This document shows, piece after piece, positions 1-8,334 of a DNA stretch of 51,797 bases. The first letter of the stretch is position 1. Each line of letters begins with the position of its first letter. Both the position numbers and the translations under genes were made by a program. The stretch covers positions 82,140 to 133,936 of the forward strand of contig JAJDYU010000046.1 in the NCBI GenBank assembly GCA_022825005.1, written 5' to 3'. Origin of the DNA: Acidimicrobiia bacterium (GTDB lineage Bacteria; Actinomycetota; Acidimicrobiia; Acidimicrobiales; Bin134). A model generated the notes under the pieces. It was not told the DNA's origin. It searched no databases and worked only from the letters and a program-made list of their open reading frames with translations.

Positions 1-182
1 GATCCCGGTCCGCTGGTGTCGTATAGCAAGAACGGCGGCTCCGGCTCAGTCAGGTTCACCTGGGTGAATGGCACTCGCACGTCAGGCCGCTCGCCGGTCA
101 CATACACCTTCTCCCGAGCAGGCTTATCGCTGGGTAAGGAGATCTCCTGGTTCGGCGCGTTGCCGTTGGTGTTCTCGCTCAT
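1..182 (-). CDS. thiC: Phosphomethylpyrimidine synthase ThiC, N-terminal part (cut by window edge)
   Basis: Only the first 60 codons lie in the window. Translation gives a short low-complexity leader followed by KVYVTGERPDVRVPF, then PPFLLYDTSGPGS. This is the conserved N-terminal block of ThiC, the radical-SAM enzyme that makes the HMP pyrimidine of thiamine from aminoimidazole ribotide. Three consecutive in-frame ATGs occur at 188, 185 and 182. The last lies 7 nt from a GGGAG Shine-Dalgarno and is the chosen start. A TPP riboswitch sits immediately upstream and its 3' end contains that Shine-Dalgarno, so thiamine pyrophosphate most likely blocks translation. The family identity is firm despite the fragment. 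The catalytic cluster-binding C-terminus is outside the window. Confidence 0.9.
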   Translation of the reverse strand, partial: MSENTNGNAPNQEISLPSDKPAREKVYVTGERPDVRVPFTQVNLTEPEPPFLLYDTSGPG

Positions 183-189
183 CATCATC

Positions 190-275
190 TCCCTTCGCCG
201 GCGTTATCCGGATCAGGTTCAGCGGTCGGTGCCAGCGGACACCCTCTCAGCCCGACGATCCTCGAGCTCCCGCGT
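190..275 (-). promoter_or_regulatory. TPP riboswitch (THI element) controlling thiC
   Basis: The minus strand carries the THI-box order: CGGGAGCTC, then GGCTGAGAGGGT, a variable P3 arm, and CTGAACCTGATC-CGGATAACGCCGGCGAAGGGA. These match the conserved CUGAGA and ACCUGAUC...GGxUAAUxCCxGCGxAGGGA segments of TPP aptamers. The closing GAAGGGA overlaps the Shine-Dalgarno of thiC (ATG at 182), which argues for control of translation initiation. No separate terminator hairpin with a U-run lies between aptamer and start codon. Confidence 0.93.
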
Positions 276-290
276 GGTTGTCTATTCATT

Positions 291-316
291 CTCAGTACAT
301 TTCCATGTATGCTGAG
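291..316. repeat. Imperfect dyad upstream of the thiC riboswitch
   Basis: Inverted repeat: ctcagtacat (291-300), loop ttcc, then atgta-tg-ctgag (305-316), giving 10 pairs with a 2-nt bulge. It lies in an AT-richer stretch just upstream of the riboswitch, where the thiC promoter is expected. It could be an operator or part of the leader. No known motif is recognised. Confidence 0.3.
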
Positions 317-321
317 TTAGA

Positions 322-354
322 CCGCACCGGGCCTACATTGCAGGCCCGGTGCGG
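322..354. terminator. Strong 13-bp GC-rich hairpin
   Basis: ccgcaccgggcct (322-334), 7-nt loop, aggcccggtgcgg (342-354): a perfect 13-bp stem. No U-run follows on either strand, so a classical intrinsic terminator is not shown. It lies between the thiC promoter region and the tRNA-like element at 386-456. It could be a 5' processing structure of that RNA or a transcriptional insulator. Confidence 0.4.
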
Positions 355-385
355 CCCTAGGAGACAGCAGAGCTTTCTCCACGAT

Positions 386-456
386 GGGGCTACCCGTGGT
401 CGGGCCGGTGAAGGACTTGACACCCGGCCGGGAGGGTTCGATCCCCTCTAGCTCCA
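386..456 (+). ncRNA. tRNA-like element (degenerate tRNA or tmRNA-type 3' domain)
   Basis: The 3' part has a canonical T-arm: gaggg (432-436), loop ttcgatc, ccctc (444-448). A 7-nt acceptor strand tagctcc and discriminator A (456) follow. The strand ggggcta (386-392) pairs with tagctcc over 7 bp with one G-U, closing a 71-nt cloverleaf-like fold. A short D-like arm cccg-tggt-cggg is present. The anticodon-arm position instead holds a hairpin with paired ccgg ends and a loop too large for an anticodon loop. The AGCTCCA end resembles tmRNA 3' ends, but no tag reading frame or 5' tmRNA body is visible and there is no room for one. It may be a tRNA pseudogene, an attachment-site remnant or a novel tRNA-like RNA. 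Confidence 0.35.
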
Positions 457-503
457 CTTAGAACCCTATACGGCGGTGATGACATAAGCCACCACTTTGC
501 CAG

Positions 504-2030
504 CTAGCGGTGGGCGAGAAAGCGGTTGATGAGGGATTGGGTGGAGGAGTCGCGGGTGGGGTTGGGGGCGGCAGTTCCGGTGAGTTCGGCGGTGATGTTG
601 GTGGCCAGGGTCTTGCCTAGCTCCACGCCCCATTGGTCGAAGGGGTTGATGCCCCACACGGTGGCTTGGGTGAACACCTTGTGCTCGTAGAGGGCTACCA
701 GTTGGCCCAGTGAGCGGGGGGTGAGCTGGTCGGCGAGCAGGACGGTGCTGGGCCGGTGGCCGGGGAACTGCCGGTGGGGGTCGCCAGCGTCGGGGGCGCC
801 GAAGGCCAAGGCCTCGGCCTGGGCGAACAGGTTGGCCATGAGCAGGTCGTGGTGCTCTGAGAACCCGTGATTCGGGCGGCAGAAGCCGATGAACTCCACT
901 GGGACGACGTCGGTGCCTTGGTGCAGTAGTTGGTGGAAGGCGTGCTGGCCGTTGGTGCCGGGCTGGCCCCACACCACCGGACCGGTGGCGGAATTTGCCG
1001 GCGTGCCATCGGCCCGGACCGACTTGCCGCTGCTCTCCATGTCGAGCTGTTGGATGTAGGCCGGGAACAGGGCCAGCTCCTGGGAATAGGGGAGTACTGC
1101 ATAGGTGGGGCAGTCCCAGAAGTTGCGGTTCCAAATTCCGATGAGCCCCAGCAGAGCGGGCAGGTTCTCGTCCCACGGTGCAGAGCGAAAGTGCTCGTCG
1201 ATGTGGTGCATCCCAGCCAGCATCTCGGCGAAGGCATCAGGGCCGACGGCAGCCATGAGGCTTAGCCCCACCGCGGAGGCCAGCGAGTAACGCCCGCCCA
1301 CCCAGTCCCACATGGCGAAGACGGCTCCAGAGTCGATGCCGAAGTCTTGGGCCTTGCTTGGGCTGGCGGTGACGGCGGCAAAGTGGCTGCTGGCCGCCTC
1401 TTTGCCCACCGCATCGGCGACCCAGGCCCGGGCGGTGCGGGCGTTGGCCAGGGTCTCGATGGTGGTGAACGTCTTCGACACCACGACGAACAGGGTCCGG
1501 GCCGGGTCCAAGCCTCGGGTGACCTCGCGGAAGTGGGCGCCATCTACGTTGGACAAGAAGCGCACATCCAGCCCAGTGTCGGCGTAGGCCCCCAGCGCCG
1601 CGGTGGCCATGGCTGGCCCCAGGTCCGATCCGCCGATGCCGATGTTCACCACCGCCTGCCACCGGCCACTGCGGACCTCGGCCGCGAATTCCGCCATACG
1701 TTCGAATTCGGCGCTGACCTCAGGGGGCGGGTCGGGCCGGCGCAGGGCGGTGTGCCAGGCAGGGCGGTTCTCGGTGGTGTTCACCGGCTCGCCATCGAAC
1801 ATGGCCTCAATCCGGTGCCGCAGCCCGGCCCGGTCGGCCAGGGCGCCCAGCAACTCCACCGTCTCAGCGGTCAGCCGGTTCTTGGAGTAGTCCAACAGCA
1901 GGCCTTCGGCCTCCGCCATGAGTTGCTCGCCCCGCCCTTCGTCGCGGTCGAACAATTCCCGCAAGTGAACGCCGTCGAGCTTCTCTCGGTGCGCGCTCAG
2001 CGCGTGCCACTCTCCGGTGTCCTGCATCAC
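504..2030 (-). CDS. pgi: Glucose-6-phosphate isomerase with Glu-to-Gln at the catalytic position
   Basis: Interconverts glucose-6-phosphate and fructose-6-phosphate in the cytosol. Visible hallmarks are VNIGIGGSDLGP (sugar-phosphate binding, about residues 128-139), the signature DWVGGRYSLASAVG (about 242-255) and GINPFDQWGVELGK with the C-terminal catalytic Lys. At 508 residues it is slightly shorter than typical 540-550 aa Pgi. The oddity is VVWGQPGTNGQH. In the family this block is WGEPGTNGQH and its Glu (E355 in E. coli) is the catalytic acid/base. Here the codon at 963-965 reads CAG (Gln) on the coding strand. Start is GTG at 2030 or the adjacent ATG at 2027. The family is certain; activity is questionable unless the base is a sequencing error. 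Confidence 0.95.
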   Translation of the reverse strand: MMQDTGEWHALSAHREKLDGVHLRELFDRDEGRGEQLMAEAEGLLLDYSKNRLTAETVELLGALADRAGLRHRIEAMFDGEPVNTTENRPAWHTALRRPDPPPEVSAEFERMAEFAAEVRSGRWQAVVNIGIGGSDLGPAMATAALGAYADTGLDVRFLSNVDGAHFREVTRGLDPARTLFVVVSKTFTTIETLANARTARAWVADAVGKEAASSHFAAVTASPSKAQDFGIDSGAVFAMWDWVGGRYSLASAVGLSLMAAVGPDAFAEMLAGMHHIDEHFRSAPWDENLPALLGLIGIWNRNFWDCPTYAVLPYSQELALFPAYIQQLDMESSGKSVRADGTPANSATGPVVWGQPGTNGQHAFHQLLHQGTDVVPVEFIGFCRPNHGFSEHHDLLMANLFAQAEALAFGAPDAGDPHRQFPGHRPSTVLLADQLTPRSLGQLVALYEHKVFTQATVWGINPFDQWGVELGKTLATNITAELTGTAAPNPTRDSSTQSLINRFLAHR

Positions 2031-2067
2031 TCGCAGCGTAACCGGGGCTTTGGCGGCCGCTGGCCGA

Positions 2068-4827
2068 CTATTCGTAGGAGATGGCGTCCAACACGTTGAG
2101 GCGGCTGGCCCGGCGGGCAGGTATCGAAGCGGCCAACAAGCCGGCCACGGCCACGATCACCAAGTAGATCCAAAGCGTGCCCCACGGGATGGAGAACGAC
2201 GAGACGAAGTTGTCGGGGATGATCTCCACTGTGGCCCAGCCGAACAGCACCCCGACGGTGATGCCCATGAGCCCGCCGAACACGGCCACGATTCCCCCCT
2301 CCCAGCGGATCATCCGCCGGGCTTGGCGCCGGGACATGCCCACCGCCCGCAACAGGCCCAACTCCCGGGTCCGCTCGAACACCGAGAGGGCCAGCGTGTT
2401 GGCCACCCCCATGAGGGCGACGATCAAAGATATGGCCAAAAAGGCGTTCACCACCCCCAAGAACGTGTCGATCTGGCTCTCCTGGGTCTCCTGGAACTCC
2501 ATCTGATCCCGCACGTTGAGCTGCGGGAAGGCCAAGGTCACCCCCTCGAGCGCTTCCCGGGCCTCCTCAGCGGTAAAGCTCGGGGCGGTGAGGGCGGAGA
2601 TGATTGCGTCCTCTTGGTCGAAGAGATAGCGATCCCAATCGGCGGTGTCGATCAGCCAAGAGCCGAAGACCGCGTTGTCGCCGAAGATGGCCGCCACCTC
2701 AAAGGTTGCCGTCTGGCCGTCGGGGAACTCCAGTGCCACCGGATCGCCAACGCCAACCGACAGGTCCTCAGCCTGGTCGGTGTGAAGGGCCACATCACCG
2801 GCACCGGCGTTGGCGAAGCTCCCCTGCGCCACGTCGAGGTCGAAGTGCAGGGGGACGATGTCCAAATCAACAGCCCCAACTTCGTCGACATCGCCGTCTA
2901 TCGGGGAGCGGATGCCCTCAAACTTGTACCGGAAGGCCAGCACGGAAGAAACCTCATCTAGCTCGCTGATGCTCCGGGTTGCTTGCGGGCTGAACGTTGC
3001 CGTGGGATCACCGCAGTTTCCCGGGCAGATGAGCCAGTCGGACTTGACCGAGCGGTCCAAAGTGTCTTCGAGAGTCTGCTTGAACGACTGGCCCAGCACC
3101 GAGACCATGGACACCAGAGCCAGGCTGATCATGAGCGCCGAGGCGGTGTTGGCCGTTCGCCGGGGGCTGCGCTCCGCGTTCTGACGGGCCAGCCGCCCGC
3201 TGACCTCGGAGATCTTGGCTGGCAACCATCCCAAGACCCTGGACACCGGCACCGCAAATACCGGGCTGACCAGGTTCATCCCCACAAACACCAACAGCGC
3301 GCTCATGCCCAGCAGGGCCAGAAGCGAGCTGGTCGAGAAGTCTCCCACCACGGCCACAATGAGCATGGCCAGACCCAACACCAGCACCCGGGCTTGGCCT
3401 ACCGGATGGGGCAGGTTGCGTCCTCCAACAAAGGCCAGCACTGCGCCAGCCAGCGCGGTGACAATGATGACAAGCGCCGTTTCCCAGACGATTCCGAACG
3501 CCACCAAGATCACGCTGGAGGCGGTGAGCAGCTTCTCCAGCCCCGAAGACCTGCGGGCCGCAGTCAAGCGGGGCGGCATGTTGCCGGTGAGCGCCGCCAT
3601 CGGAGTCACCCGTCGGGCTCGCAGGGCGGGCCAGATTGCTGACACCGCGGTGACGCCCACCCCCACCAAGATCGCGGCCAGAATCGAGTTGGTGCCCACG
3701 ATGATGGGTGCGTCGGGCAAGCCCGCGCCGAAGCTGGAGATCAAGGCGCGGATGCCGAGAGAAATCAGCACGCCCAATCCGAGGCCGGCGGCGCTGGCCA
3801 CTACCCCGACAGCGATGGCCTCGCCGACGACGATCGCGGTGACCTGACGTCCGCTGGCCCCCAGGGCCCGCAGCAGTCCCAGCTCCCGGGTGCGCTGGCT
3901 CACCAGGATGGTGAAGGTGTTGTAGATGATGAAGGCCGACACCACCAAAATCACCACGGCGAAGCCCAGCATGAAGTACTCGAAGAAGCCGATGAACTCG
4001 TCGAATAGGTCGGCCTGTTCCTCCACAAGATCCTCGTTGGCCACCACTTCCAGGCCGTCGTCGAGCACTGTGGCCACGGCCGCCGATGCCGCCTCCGGCG
4101 AGGTGTTGGGCTCCAGCCGTATGTCGATGCTGTCGTAGCCCCCTCCGTTGTGCAGCAGCTGGCGGGCGGTCTCGATGTCCCAAGCAGTCATCTGCGCGCC
4201 CGCGGTGGCGTTGTCTCCGGTGCCGTAGCGGAAGAGCCCGACCAGGGTGAACGATTCGGTTCCGGCGGGAGTAGACACCCGATAGCGCTGGCCCACCTCA
4301 AAGCCGTTGTCGTTGGCGGTGTCGGCATCCAAGGCGAACTCGTCGGGTCCGGCGGGGACCCGACTCACTCCGTCGGGCCACACTTCCAAGGCACCGAGGG
4401 AGTCGTCGGAGGGCCAGCCGATGCCGATTTGGGGTGGCCCGAACAGTTCCAATGCTTCTCCGTCGGCGGTGATGGGGATCACGTTGAACTCCACCACCGT
4501 CCCCACTGCGGCGGCCACGCCGTCCACCGACCGCACGTCATCGAGGAGCTCGGGGTTGACCAGCGTTCCGCTCTCGCCCCTGTCGCCGAATACCAACTCG
4601 GGGCGCACCGACAGGTCAACCCCTTCGAAGATGTCCTCGGAGAGGTTGTCGAAGGTGGAGCGAAGTCCTGAAGTTGTGACCAGAACACCCACGGTGAAGC
4701 CCACGCTCACGACGACGGCCAGCGTGGTCAGCATGAACCGGATGCGGGTTCCGGCGATGCTCTTCAGGGCGTAGCGGATGAGGCCTATAGCGGAATTCTT
4801 ACTGGTGAGCGATGGCTTCCAACACAT
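2068..4827 (-). CDS. ABC transporter permease, double FtsX/MacB type (second paralog)
   Basis: Large permease with an N-terminal transmembrane helix (LTTLAVVVSVGFTVGVLVTT), an extracytoplasmic MacB-like domain, a first FtsX module with the TRELGLLRALGASGRQ loop and helices, a second extracytoplasmic region containing CPGNC, and a C-terminal FtsX module (ERTRELGLLRAVGMSRRQ). It is clearly paralogous to the upstream permease at 4799-7393, and both end in a shared RLNVLxAI motif. With the ATPase at 7449-8279 it should form a MacB/LolCDE-like exporter or mechanotransmitter complex. The start is uncertain. The only standard in-frame start before helix 1 is ATG 4827, which overlaps the previous gene by 29 nt. 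The codon aligning with the paralog's initiator Met is ATA. Substrate unknown. Confidence 0.88.
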   Translation of the reverse strand: MCWKPSLTSKNSAIGLIRYALKSIAGTRIRFMLTTLAVVVSVGFTVGVLVTTSGLRSTFDNLSEDIFEGVDLSVRPELVFGDRGESGTLVNPELLDDVRSVDGVAAAVGTVVEFNVIPITADGEALELFGPPQIGIGWPSDDSLGALEVWPDGVSRVPAGPDEFALDADTANDNGFEVGQRYRVSTPAGTESFTLVGLFRYGTGDNATAGAQMTAWDIETARQLLHNGGGYDSIDIRLEPNTSPEAASAAVATVLDDGLEVVANEDLVEEQADLFDEFIGFFEYFMLGFAVVILVVSAFIIYNTFTILVSQRTRELGLLRALGASGRQVTAIVVGEAIAVGVVASAAGLGLGVLISLGIRALISSFGAGLPDAPIIVGTNSILAAILVGVGVTAVSAIWPALRARRVTPMAALTGNMPPRLTAARRSSGLEKLLTASSVILVAFGIVWETALVIIVTALAGAVLAFVGGRNLPHPVGQARVLVLGLAMLIVAVVGDFSTSSLLALLGMSALLVFVGMNLVSPVFAVPVSRVLGWLPAKISEVSGRLARQNAERSPRRTANTASALMISLALVSMVSVLGQSFKQTLEDTLDRSVKSDWLICPGNCGDPTATFSPQATRSISELDEVSSVLAFRYKFEGIRSPIDGDVDEVGAVDLDIVPLHFDLDVAQGSFANAGAGDVALHTDQAEDLSVGVGDPVALEFPDGQTATFEVAAIFGDNAVFGSWLIDTADWDRYLFDQEDAIISALTAPSFTAEEAREALEGVTLAFPQLNVRDQMEFQETQESQIDTFLGVVNAFLAISLIVALMGVANTLALSVFERTRELGLLRAVGMSRRQARRMIRWEGGIVAVFGGLMGITVGVLFGWATVEIIPDNFVSSFSIPWGTLWIYLVIVAVAGLLAASIPARRASRLNVLDAISYE

Positions 4828-7393
4828 TGAGCCGGTTGGCTCGGCGGGCCGGGAAGAAGGCGGCCAGCATTCCGGCCACGGCCGACACCACCAGGTAGAT
4901 CACCAGCGTGAGCCACGGCACGCTGACGGTGGAGATGACGCTGCTGGGGAGTGCGGCCGCCGCAATGGCGCCGGCCACCACGCCGGTCGCAATGCCGACC
5001 AACCCTCCGAACACGGCGACGATGATGCTCTCCAAAAAGATCGTCCCCCAGGTTTGCCGTTTGGCCATACCGATGGCCCTCACCAGCCCCAGTTCCCGGG
5101 TTCGCTCGAAAATCGACAGGGCCATGGTGTTGGAGATGCCCACCACCGCAATGAGCAAGGCGAGGATCAAGAACACGTTGATGATCACCAGGAATGTGTT
5201 GATCTCGGTGGCCCTGCCCTCTCGATATTCAGCCTGGTCTTTGACCACCACCTGGGGGTAGCCGGAGAGCTCTGATTCCAGGCTGGTCCGGGCCTGGTCC
5301 AGGCCAATCCCCGGAGCGGTAATGGCCGTGGCCAGGTTGTCCTGGGTACCGCCCATGAACTGGTCCCAGTCGCTGAAGTCAACCACCAACGGACCAACCA
5401 CAGAATCTTCGGTGTGGAGGGCCACGACATCAAACGCCGACATCTGCTCGCCGGGGAACTCAAGGAGCAGCTGGTTTCCAACGGCGATGTCGAGATCGTC
5501 GGCCAGGTCCTTGTGGACGAGCACATCGCCGGTTCCGGCATCGTCCAAGGTTCCGGCCACCACACCCGGGTCGACATGGAGGGAGAACGAGTCGAGGTCG
5601 GTGCCGGTCAGGCGGCGCTGTTCGCCATCGGGGGCGCGTGCTCCGTCGGGGCGGAATCGGAAGGCCATCACCGATTCCAACTCGGGCATCTCCGACATTT
5701 CCCGAGTGGCCTCCTGGCTGAACGCCCCCACAGCAGTGCTGAAAGTGCTCAAGTCGGTGTTGCACTCGTTCACGCACACGAGCCAGTCGGCCTCTACCGA
5801 ACCCTCTAGTTGGCTGGTCAAGGTTTGCTTGAAAGATGTCCCCAGCACGGTGACCAGCGACACCATGGCCAGGCCGATCATCAGCGCCGAAGCGGTGGTG
5901 GCGGTGCGTCGTGGATTGCGGGCCGCGTTGAGCCGAGCCAGCCGCCCGTTGATGGTGAACAACCGGTCGGCCGGCCAACCCAAGAACAGCGACATCGACC
6001 GGGCGATTCCCGGGGTGGCGATGTTCACCCCCAGAAGCATCAACAACGCCCCCAGCCCGAGCGGAAGCAAGAGCTGGGAAGTGGAGAGACCGGCCAGCAG
6101 GCCAATCAGCATAAGTATCAGCCCCACCCCGCCGGCTGCCGATCCGATGACCAAGGCGCGCATCCGATTGAATGGATCGATCTCGGCCTCGTCAGCCAGT
6201 GCCACCATGGGCGTCACCCGGCGGGCCCGCATGGCTGGCCAGATGGCGGTGACCATGGTCACACCAATGCCGATTATCACCGCGGCCGCAACGGTCCACC
6301 CGCCGATGATGATGTCGATAGCGGGTAGGTGGGCGCCAGCGCTGTTCAGTGCTCCGGCAATGCCAAGAGCCACCAATATGCCGAGTCCGAACCCCGCGAT
6401 GGTGGCCACGATTCCGACAATTAAGGCTTCAACCGCCACCACTTGGGCGATTTGGCGCCGTTCGGCGCCCAGCACCCTCAGCAGGCCCAATTCTCTGATG
6501 CGCTGCCCCATGACCAGGGTGAAGGTGTTGTAGGTGATGAACGCCGAGATGATCAAGACGATCACCGCGAAAGCCAACAAGAGGTTTTGGATGCGGTCGA
6601 TGTTCCCGGCAAACTCCGCGTTGCTCTCATCGATGTTGTCCTGCTGGGAGATCACCTCGATATAGGGGCCCACCCGGGCCCTTATGGCCGCGGCCACCTC
6701 TTCGTAGGTTGCTCCTGGTGCCAGCTTCCCGTGGATGTGGTCGTAGCCGCCGCCATCGTGAAGGAGCTCCAAAGCGGTGGGCATGTCCCACGAAACGGTC
6801 TGAAGCGCTACCCGGGTCGTAGGGTCGAGGAAGTACAGGTATCCGACCAACTCGTAATCGTCGGTGCCGCCAGGGGTGGCCACTTGGTAGCGCTGACCGA
6901 TGACGAAGTTGTTCTCCCGACCCGTGTAGTGGTCGATGGCGAATTCGTCAGGCCCGACAGGCCGGCGGCTGATGCCGTCGTCGTAGGGATACACCGTGCT
7001 GAGCGACTCAACTTCGGGCCAGCCATACCCGATTTGTCGTCCCACGCCGGGGTCCAAGGCGTTGCCTTCGCCGTCGATGGCCACGACGTTGAATTCCTGC
7101 GCCAATCCCGCCACTGCTTCTACCCCATCGATCGACATGAGCTCTTCGCTCAGCGATACAGGAATCAGTGGCACGCCCTCGTTGCGGTCGCCGACGTCGG
7201 AGGCGGCGCGCACGGTGAAGTCGAATTTCTCGTAAATCTGACCCGACAGGTCGTTTAGGGAGGCGCGAAGGCCGTCGGTGGAGATCAGCACCCCGGTGGT
7301 GAGGGCTACCCCGATGATCACCGCCAGGGTGGTGAGCGCGAACCTCACCTTGACGCCGGCGATGCTTCGGAGGCTGTATCGCAGGAGAGTCAT
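4799..7393 (-). CDS. ABC transporter permease, double FtsX/MacB type (first paralog)
   Basis: 864-residue permease: N-terminal helix (FALTTLAVIIGVALTTGVLI), large extracytoplasmic domain, first FtsX module with QRIRELGLLRVLGAERRQ between helices, a central pair of helices, a second extracytoplasmic domain with CVNEC, then the C-terminal FtsX module (ERTRELGLVRAIGMAKRQ). Start ATG 7393 places MTLLRYSLRSIAG directly before helix 1, the usual arrangement. It sits 55 bp downstream of the ATPase gene and overlaps the second paralog, so the three genes probably form one operon. Such triads export lipoproteins, peptides or cell-wall substrates or act as mechanotransmitters. Nothing here fixes the substrate. 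Confidence 0.92.
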   Translation of the reverse strand: MTLLRYSLRSIAGVKVRFALTTLAVIIGVALTTGVLISTDGLRASLNDLSGQIYEKFDFTVRAASDVGDRNEGVPLIPVSLSEELMSIDGVEAVAGLAQEFNVVAIDGEGNALDPGVGRQIGYGWPEVESLSTVYPYDDGISRRPVGPDEFAIDHYTGRENNFVIGQRYQVATPGGTDDYELVGYLYFLDPTTRVALQTVSWDMPTALELLHDGGGYDHIHGKLAPGATYEEVAAAIRARVGPYIEVISQQDNIDESNAEFAGNIDRIQNLLLAFAVIVLIISAFITYNTFTLVMGQRIRELGLLRVLGAERRQIAQVVAVEALIVGIVATIAGFGLGILVALGIAGALNSAGAHLPAIDIIIGGWTVAAAVIIGIGVTMVTAIWPAMRARRVTPMVALADEAEIDPFNRMRALVIGSAAGGVGLILMLIGLLAGLSTSQLLLPLGLGALLMLLGVNIATPGIARSMSLFLGWPADRLFTINGRLARLNAARNPRRTATTASALMIGLAMVSLVTVLGTSFKQTLTSQLEGSVEADWLVCVNECNTDLSTFSTAVGAFSQEATREMSEMPELESVMAFRFRPDGARAPDGEQRRLTGTDLDSFSLHVDPGVVAGTLDDAGTGDVLVHKDLADDLDIAVGNQLLLEFPGEQMSAFDVVALHTEDSVVGPLVVDFSDWDQFMGGTQDNLATAITAPGIGLDQARTSLESELSGYPQVVVKDQAEYREGRATEINTFLVIINVFLILALLIAVVGISNTMALSIFERTRELGLVRAIGMAKRQTWGTIFLESIIVAVFGGLVGIATGVVAGAIAAAALPSSVISTVSVPWLTLVIYLVVSAVAGMLAAFFPARRANRLNVLEAIAHQ

Positions 7394-7448
7394 TGGCCGA
7401 TTACCGGATCATGAACTTCGAGGTCGGGCTACCTGGCTGCGCCCAAAC

Positions 7449-8279
7449 TCAGTCGTCCAGATCCTTCATGTATTCCAAGACCTCTTCCATAGTTGCCCCC
7501 TCTGGTATGCCCTTGACGAACTGGCCCACTTGCAGGATCTTCATGTAGTCGAGGATCTGATCGGCGGTGGGGTTGAGCATCTCGCCCTGGAGTAGGCCGT
7601 CGGCCAAGAACACTGTCCTATCGGCGAAAGATGCCGCCTTGGCATCGTGGGTCACCATCACAATGGTCTGGCCCAAATCGTCTACTGCTTCGCGCATGAA
7701 CTTCAGCACGTCGTTGCCCGAGCGGGAGTCGAGGTTGCCGGTGGGCTCGTCGGCGAAGATGATCTCCGGCTGGCTGGCCAGCGCCCTCGACACCGCCACC
7801 CGCTGCTGCTGGCCGCCCGACAGCTCGTTGGGCCGGTGGGTCAAACGGTCTTGCAGCCCCACGGTGGCGATAACACTGTCGACCCACTGTTGGTCGGGCT
7901 CGCGCCGGGCCAGATCCATCGGCAAGGTGATGTTCTCAATGGCGTTTAGCGTGGGCACCAGGTTGAACGCCTGGAAGATGAACCCCACCCGATCGAGGCG
8001 CAACATGGTGAGCTCTTTGTCGGTGAGGGTGCTCAGGTCGGTGTCGCCGATGAAGGCCTGGCCTTCGGTGAGGTTGTCGAGGGCGGCCATGCAGTGCATG
8101 AGAGTGGACTTGCCCGAACCCGACGGGCCCATGATGGCGGTGAACTTGCCCCTCTCAAAGGTGATGTCCACACCGTCGAGGGCTCGAACCTCGGTCTCGC
8201 CCGACCCGTAGATCTTCACCGCGCTCACCGCACGGGCGGCAGCCATGGTCTCTGTGGCCAGCGTGGACGCGTCGCTCAT
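7449..8279 (-). CDS. ABC transporter ATP-binding protein (LolD/MacB family)
   Basis: 276-residue cytoplasmic ATPase that energises the two FtsX permeases downstream. Walker A GPSGSGKST at about 51-59, Q-loop in IFQAFNLVPT, signature LSGGQQQRV at about 153-161, Walker B IIFADEP at about 173-179, D-loop GNLDSRSG and H-loop VTHD. The insert typical of the LolD/MacB/FtsE group is present. After the ATPase core comes a roughly 45-residue C-terminal tail ending in an acidic, helical stretch (TMEEVLEYMKDLDD) not standard for the family; it may contact a partner. ATG 8279 is preceded by a GAAGGGG element about 13 nt upstream. Confidence 0.94.
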   Translation of the reverse strand: MSDASTLATETMAAARAVSAVKIYGSGETEVRALDGVDITFERGKFTAIMGPSGSGKSTLMHCMAALDNLTEGQAFIGDTDLSTLTDKELTMLRLDRVGFIFQAFNLVPTLNAIENITLPMDLARREPDQQWVDSVIATVGLQDRLTHRPNELSGGQQQRVAVSRALASQPEIIFADEPTGNLDSRSGNDVLKFMREAVDDLGQTIVMVTHDAKAASFADRTVFLADGLLQGEMLNPTADQILDYMKILQVGQFVKGIPEGATMEEVLEYMKDLDD

Positions 8280-8334
8280 AGGAAAAGCACCCCTTCGGCG
8301 TTAGCCAGTTTTTCCCTGGTGGAAATAATGGAAA

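Noticed and set aside
322..354. Classical intrinsic terminator
   Set aside because: The stem is strong but no U-run follows on either strand; only a structural hairpin is reported.
16..451. Two plus-strand open frames near the left edge
   Set aside because: They lie antisense to thiC and its riboswitch and run into the tRNA-like element; Arg/Ser-rich translations without motif or ribosome site.
318..456. Full tmRNA gene
   Set aside because: The 3' end resembles tmRNA, but there is no tag ORF, no conserved 5' segment and not enough length before the thiC regulatory region.
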